From an uncultured bacterium (lineage in GTDB: Bacteria; Cyanobacteriota; Vampirovibrionia; Gastranaerophilales; Gastranaerophilaceae): 8,275 bases of DNA. Each line of letters begins with the position of its first letter. The stretch's first letter is position 1. The position numbers and the translations under genes are program-made. The notes beneath the pieces are model-generated. The model was not told where the DNA came from. It made no database searches and saw only the letters and a list, made by a program, of their open reading frames with translations. The stretch lies in the NCBI GenBank assembly GCA_900554385.1, contig USHE01000084.1, positions 1-8,275 of the forward strand. The letters run 5' to 3'. Shown here piece after piece: positions 5,920-8,275 of the stretch.

Positions 5920-6600
5920 ATGATAAAAAAGTTATTTACTTTACTATTGGCTTGTGGATTTTTTATGATAAATTCAGGAGTCCTTGCGGCTGAACAACTG
6001 CCAAAAATTGGACTGTCCGCTAAAAATTTAACGAGTATACAAACTCAAGAAAGTGAAAAAGCAAAGAAAAAAAAGAAATACCGCTACAAAACTGTTTTAA
6101 AATATTACACTCCTTATGAAATCGAAATTACGAATAAAAATACAGTTCCGGTATTACTAAATGCAGAAACAGATATAGATTTTATCAGAGAAGATAAAGG
6201 AGTTCTCAAGGCACAATCTCGCAGAGAAATCTATAAGAGAACAAGAAAACGTGATATGGGAAGATATTACGGATTTGCACTCCCCGGTGCAGCTATTGCA
6301 GGCGGAATTACAGGAATTACACTATTTATAGGTGCGCCGCTTGGAGCGATGATTGCTGTTGGAACCTATGAGCCAACAAATAAGGCAGTAAGGGCAAATG
6401 TAGATATTTCGCAGGAAATGTATAGCACAGGCGATTTACCAATAAGGTTTGAACCAGGTAAAACGTACCCTGTGCGTTTCTATTTACCAAAAAATGAAAA
6501 CATTACAGCCATAAGAATTAATAATCTTACACTTGACAAAAACACAAAAACCTACGAATTAGTTATAAATATTCCTCAATCACAAGGAGGGAACTTATGA
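5920..6600 (+). CDS. Secreted or envelope protein of unknown function
   Basis: 226 residues, no recognised family. An N-terminal signal peptide is clear: MIKK, a hydrophobic core (about 5-20) and a VLAA site giving cleavage near residue 23-24. A lysine run follows (49-53), then a basic stretch with SRREIYKRTRKRD (100-112), and a glycine/alanine-rich hydrophobic segment (about 117-148) that could be a membrane hairpin or single span. The C-terminal part (FEPGKTYPVRFYLP, then alternating hydrophobics) looks like beta structure. I chose ATG 5920 over the TTG at 5917 because GAGG then sits 6 nt away rather than 3. The stop overlaps the next start (ATGA) and AAGGAGG lies just before that start, so the two proteins are probably made together and may work as a pair at the envelope. 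Confidence 0.85.
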   Translation: MIKKLFTLLLACGFFMINSGVLAAEQLPKIGLSAKNLTSIQTQESEKAKKKKKYRYKTVLKYYTPYEIEITNKNTVPVLLNAETDIDFIREDKGVLKAQSRREIYKRTRKRDMGRYYGFALPGAAIAGGITGITLFIGAPLGAMIAVGTYEPTNKAVRANVDISQEMYSTGDLPIRFEPGKTYPVRFYLPKNENITAIRINNLTLDKNTKTYELVINIPQSQGGNL

Positions 6601-7052
6601 AAAAACTTTTAAACACAATTTTAATCGGACTTATAGGAATTATCTGTTCCGGCTGCAACCAGTATTTTATCTCAGACGCAGGCACTCCGGATAATAACAT
6701 TTATTACGGCGCATATAACAGACGTGATTTCACCTGGGCTGATGTGGTTATGTATCAAAAAGGCAGTAACAAATATTGTGAAGGCGTAATTCATTTAAAC
6801 GCACCTACAAGAAGTATTACAATGAAAAATGATTCGGCTGACGCCATTATGAAAATGGCATGTTCAGATGGCACATTAATGAATATCAATTGGCAATTAA
6901 AGAAACGAGCTTTTGCGGATGGCTTTGGCTCCGGTGTAGACCAGTATAACAAAACATATAATTTTAAAACAGTGCCAAAATCAGAATTTTTAGAAGTCGC
7001 AGATAACCCGCAGGTACAAATTCCTGATAAAGATTTGCTATTAAAATACTAA
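6597..7052 (+). CDS. Small lipoprotein of unknown function
   Basis: 151 residues. MKKLLNTILIGLIGIICSGC is a type II signal peptide with Cys20 as the lipidation site; the lipobox is CSGC, so the usual Leu/Val at -3 is replaced by Cys. The mature part is polar, with aromatic-rich NIYYGAYNRRDF (34-45) and two further cysteines (61 and 89) that could form a disulfide. I know no matching family. It is the last gene of a two-gene operon, overlapping its partner by 4 nt (ATGA) with a perfect AAGGAGG. A strong terminator begins 4 nt after the stop. Confidence 0.85.
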   Translation: MKKLLNTILIGLIGIICSGCNQYFISDAGTPDNNIYYGAYNRRDFTWADVVMYQKGSNKYCEGVIHLNAPTRSITMKNDSADAIMKMACSDGTLMNINWQLKKRAFADGFGSGVDQYNKTYNFKTVPKSEFLEVADNPQVQIPDKDLLLKY

Positions 7053-7055
7053 AAT

Positions 7056-7084
7056 AAAAAAGACCCTTTGTAAGGGTCTTTTTT
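7056..7084. terminator. Bidirectional rho-independent terminator
   Basis: A 13-bp perfect stem (7056-7068 with 7072-7084) built on GACCCTT/AAGGGTC with A6 and T6 extensions and a TGT loop. The A/T tails give a U-tract in both directions, so it can end both the lipoprotein operon and the convergent kinase gene, whose TAA stop (7085-7083) overlaps the stem. Confidence 0.93.
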
Positions 7085-7967
7085 ATGAATAAAGTAATAT
7101 ACTTTTGAAATGAACTTCCCTTACGACATTCAAAATTTTATTTATAAAACATCTGTAAGCTTCTCTATCAGCTTCTCCTGAAAGAATTATATCAGCATTC
7201 TCTACAGTTGGATGTATATAAATTTTTGCCTTATCAGAAGCATTCTTGTAAACTTCATCGCCAGAAGCTCCAAGGTTTCTTTCTTCAGCACGTCTGTAAA
7301 ATCTTTCTTTCTGAACATCTGCAGAAACATCAACATAAATTTTAAAATCAAAAGCATCCACGACTTTTTCGGTTAATGTAAACAAACCTTCAGAAATAAT
7401 TATCTTGGACGGCACTGCAAGAGTAACATTATCCGTTCTGATAGCAGTTCCTGACATATCATATTTTGGCAAATAAACATTCTTACCGTTAAGAAGTTCC
7501 TTGATATGTTCTTTCATCAAAGAAAGCTCCAGAGCTTCAGGAACATCGAGATCATAATGCTTAGCAAACTCTGCAAAACTTCCTGCAGCCTTAACCATAT
7601 CCGACCTGTCATAATAATAGTCATCGGTATTAATTCTGGTGATAAGATTTTTTATGCAATATTCCTGCGCAAAAGCCTCAAGCGTATTTATTATATCAAA
7701 AGCTATTGTAGACTTTCCGCTGGCGGTTTCTCCCGCAATCCCAATTGAGCAGGAGCGGGTCTTAAATCCTGACAAAAACAGAGCCATTCTGTGAATTACT
7801 CTATTTGAAACCTTACAAAAAATCGAGTTTGGAGTTTCCATTTCCTCTTTAAATATAGCGGTTAATCTTTTTTCAATATATTGAATAAGATTATTTTCGT
7901 CATTTCCCAAACATTTGAAAGACGTTCTTTGTCTTGTTGAAAAGGTGTTGGTTATTGTATTTTGCAA
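7083..7967 (-). CDS. Uridine kinase-family P-loop nucleoside kinase with N-terminal extension
   Basis: 294 residues, uridine kinase/phosphoribulokinase-like P-loop fold, probably phosphorylating a nucleoside or related substrate with ATP in the cytoplasm. Motifs: Walker A GETASGKST (79-87), substrate loop INTDDYYYD (112-120), YDLDVPEAL (138-146) where uridine kinases have a similar aspartate-containing segment, KYD (168-170), ISEGLF (191-196), and an Arg-rich lid ERFYRRAEER (221-230) after DFKIYVDVS. Bacterial Udk is about 210 residues; here ~70 residues precede the P-loop, so it may be a specialised family member rather than Udk itself. The start is TTG at 7967-7965, with AAGGA 8 nt upstream; the next Met is residue 43. 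It is monocistronic in this window and convergent with the lipoprotein operon. Confidence 0.88.
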   Translation of the reverse strand: MQNTITNTFSTRQRTSFKCLGNDENNLIQYIEKRLTAIFKEEMETPNSIFCKVSNRVIHRMALFLSGFKTRSCSIGIAGETASGKSTIAFDIINTLEAFAQEYCIKNLITRINTDDYYYDRSDMVKAAGSFAEFAKHYDLDVPEALELSLMKEHIKELLNGKNVYLPKYDMSGTAIRTDNVTLAVPSKIIISEGLFTLTEKVVDAFDFKIYVDVSADVQKERFYRRAEERNLGASGDEVYKNASDKAKIYIHPTVENADIILSGEADREAYRCFINKILNVVREVHFKSILLYS

Positions 7968-8013
7968 TGTATAAATCCTTATTTATTGCTTAACTGAATT
8001 CCAGCTTTACTTC

Positions 8014-8044
8014 AATAAACCACAAACAAAGATAAAATTGTCAA
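8014..8044 (-). promoter_or_regulatory. Possible promoter of the uridine kinase-family gene
   Basis: On the minus strand a perfect TTGACA (8044-8039), a 19-nt spacer and TTTATT (8019-8014, 4 of 6). The long spacer and weak -10 lower confidence. The leader would be about 40 nt with AAGGA before TTG. Confidence 0.4.
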
Positions 8045-8124
8045 AAAATTTACAAAATTTATAAAATTCTTTACACCTTGTAAAGGTAAGGTATACCATA
8101 TTTACACTAAATTTCTTATAAATC

Positions 8125-8150
8125 GTCACCCTGAACTTGTTTCAGGGTCT
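8125..8150 (+). repeat. 26-bp palindromic dispersed repeat, copy 2
   Basis: Exact reverse complement of copy 1 at 4-29. It forms its own 8-bp hairpin (ACCCTGAA/TTCAGGGT) and is the left inner arm of the concentric palindrome. Confidence 0.88.
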
Positions 8151-8159
8151 TAAAATAAC

Positions 8160-8185
8160 AGATGCTGAAACAAGTTCAGCATGAC
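8160..8185 (-). repeat. 26-bp palindromic dispersed repeat, copy 3, with compensatory arm changes
   Basis: Same orientation as copy 1, with ATGCTGAA and TTCAGCAT arms around the same ACAAG loop. All four differences from the other copies fall in the stem and keep the pairing. Confidence 0.85.
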
Positions 8186-8275
8186 TGTTTTGACTGCATC
8201 TGGTGTAAACTTGTTATACCTTACACTTGTAAAATACGCAAAAATTATTATTAAGGATTTATAATAAACAAGTCA

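Larger units (their letters stand above)
8086..8224. repeat. 139-bp concentric imperfect palindrome, MITE-like
   Basis: Outer arms 8086-8107 and 8203-8224 match as inverted repeats at 19 of 22 positions (GTAAGGTATA and TTTACAC blocks identical). Inner arms 8125-8150 and 8160-8185 match at 22 of 26. Every block is centred on position 8155 exactly, with 17-nt unpaired segments on each side. Short TTTACA..TGTAA palindromes lie at both outer ends (8070-8084, 8221-8233). No ORF is present. It occupies most of the gap between the kinase promoter and the right edge. Confidence 0.75.

Noticed and set aside
8086..8224. CRISPR array from the repeated 26-bp units
   Set aside because: Only two units, in inverted orientation, 9 nt apart and self-palindromic; there are no regular spacers or cas genes.
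8252..8263. TAAGGATTTATA at the right edge, identical to the 12 nt before the kinase TTG, as a ribosome binding site
   Set aside because: No start codon follows within the remaining 12 nt, so a downstream gene cannot be supported from this window.

Overview
The window is AT-rich with small intergenic gaps, TTG starts backed by good ribosome binding sites, and a dispersed palindromic repeat (arms ACCCTGAA/TTCAGGGT). Together with the style of the unrecognised 348-residue membrane-associated protein, this suggests a gut-type member of the Gastranaerophilales (Vampirovibrionia/Melainabacteria). That placement is an inference from style, not from a marker gene.

Left edge (1-225): two divergent promoters. 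The minus-strand one has a consensus-like promoter and a full AGGAGG site. It drives an ORF that starts MKRSDINGFT, runs into a run of 11 G, and then off the left edge through a palindromic repeat. With 11 G the frame stops at once. One G more or fewer opens it to the window edge, so this looks like a phase-variable ON/OFF gene caught in OFF. It is the most striking item here.

Positions 226-2204 (plus strand): a tight three-gene unit. It encodes a WecG/TagA/CpsF glycosyltransferase, the N-terminal subunit of a split transketolase (no C-terminal subunit follows), and a YhcH/YjgK/YiaL-family protein broken by one in-frame TAA at codon 85. The last reading frame overlaps, tail to tail, the 348-residue protein of unknown function on the minus strand (2193-3239).

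Positions 3380-4403: a Gph-like HAD phosphatase, a structured gap, then tRNA-Pro(CGG). A 21-bp perfect duplicate of the tRNA 3' end lies 114 bp downstream and resembles an attachment-site scar. A phosphoglucomutase/phosphomannomutase-family enzyme (minus strand, 4404-5801) follows.

Positions 5863-7085: a promoter and a two-gene operon for a secreted protein and a lipoprotein, both of unknown function, overlapping by ATGA and closed by a strong bidirectional terminator. That terminator is shared with a convergent uridine-kinase-family protein (7083-7967, minus strand). The right-hand gap (7968-8275) holds a promoter for that kinase and a 139-bp concentric imperfect palindrome. Its core is two copies of the same repeat found at the left edge, one of them with compensatory base changes.

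The recognisable enzymes belong to sugar-phosphate and surface-glycan metabolism (glycosyltransferase, transketolase subunit, phosphohexomutase, YhcH-like protein, phosphoglycolate-type phosphatase, nucleoside kinase). They lie in separate transcription units, so a shared pathway is only suggestive.
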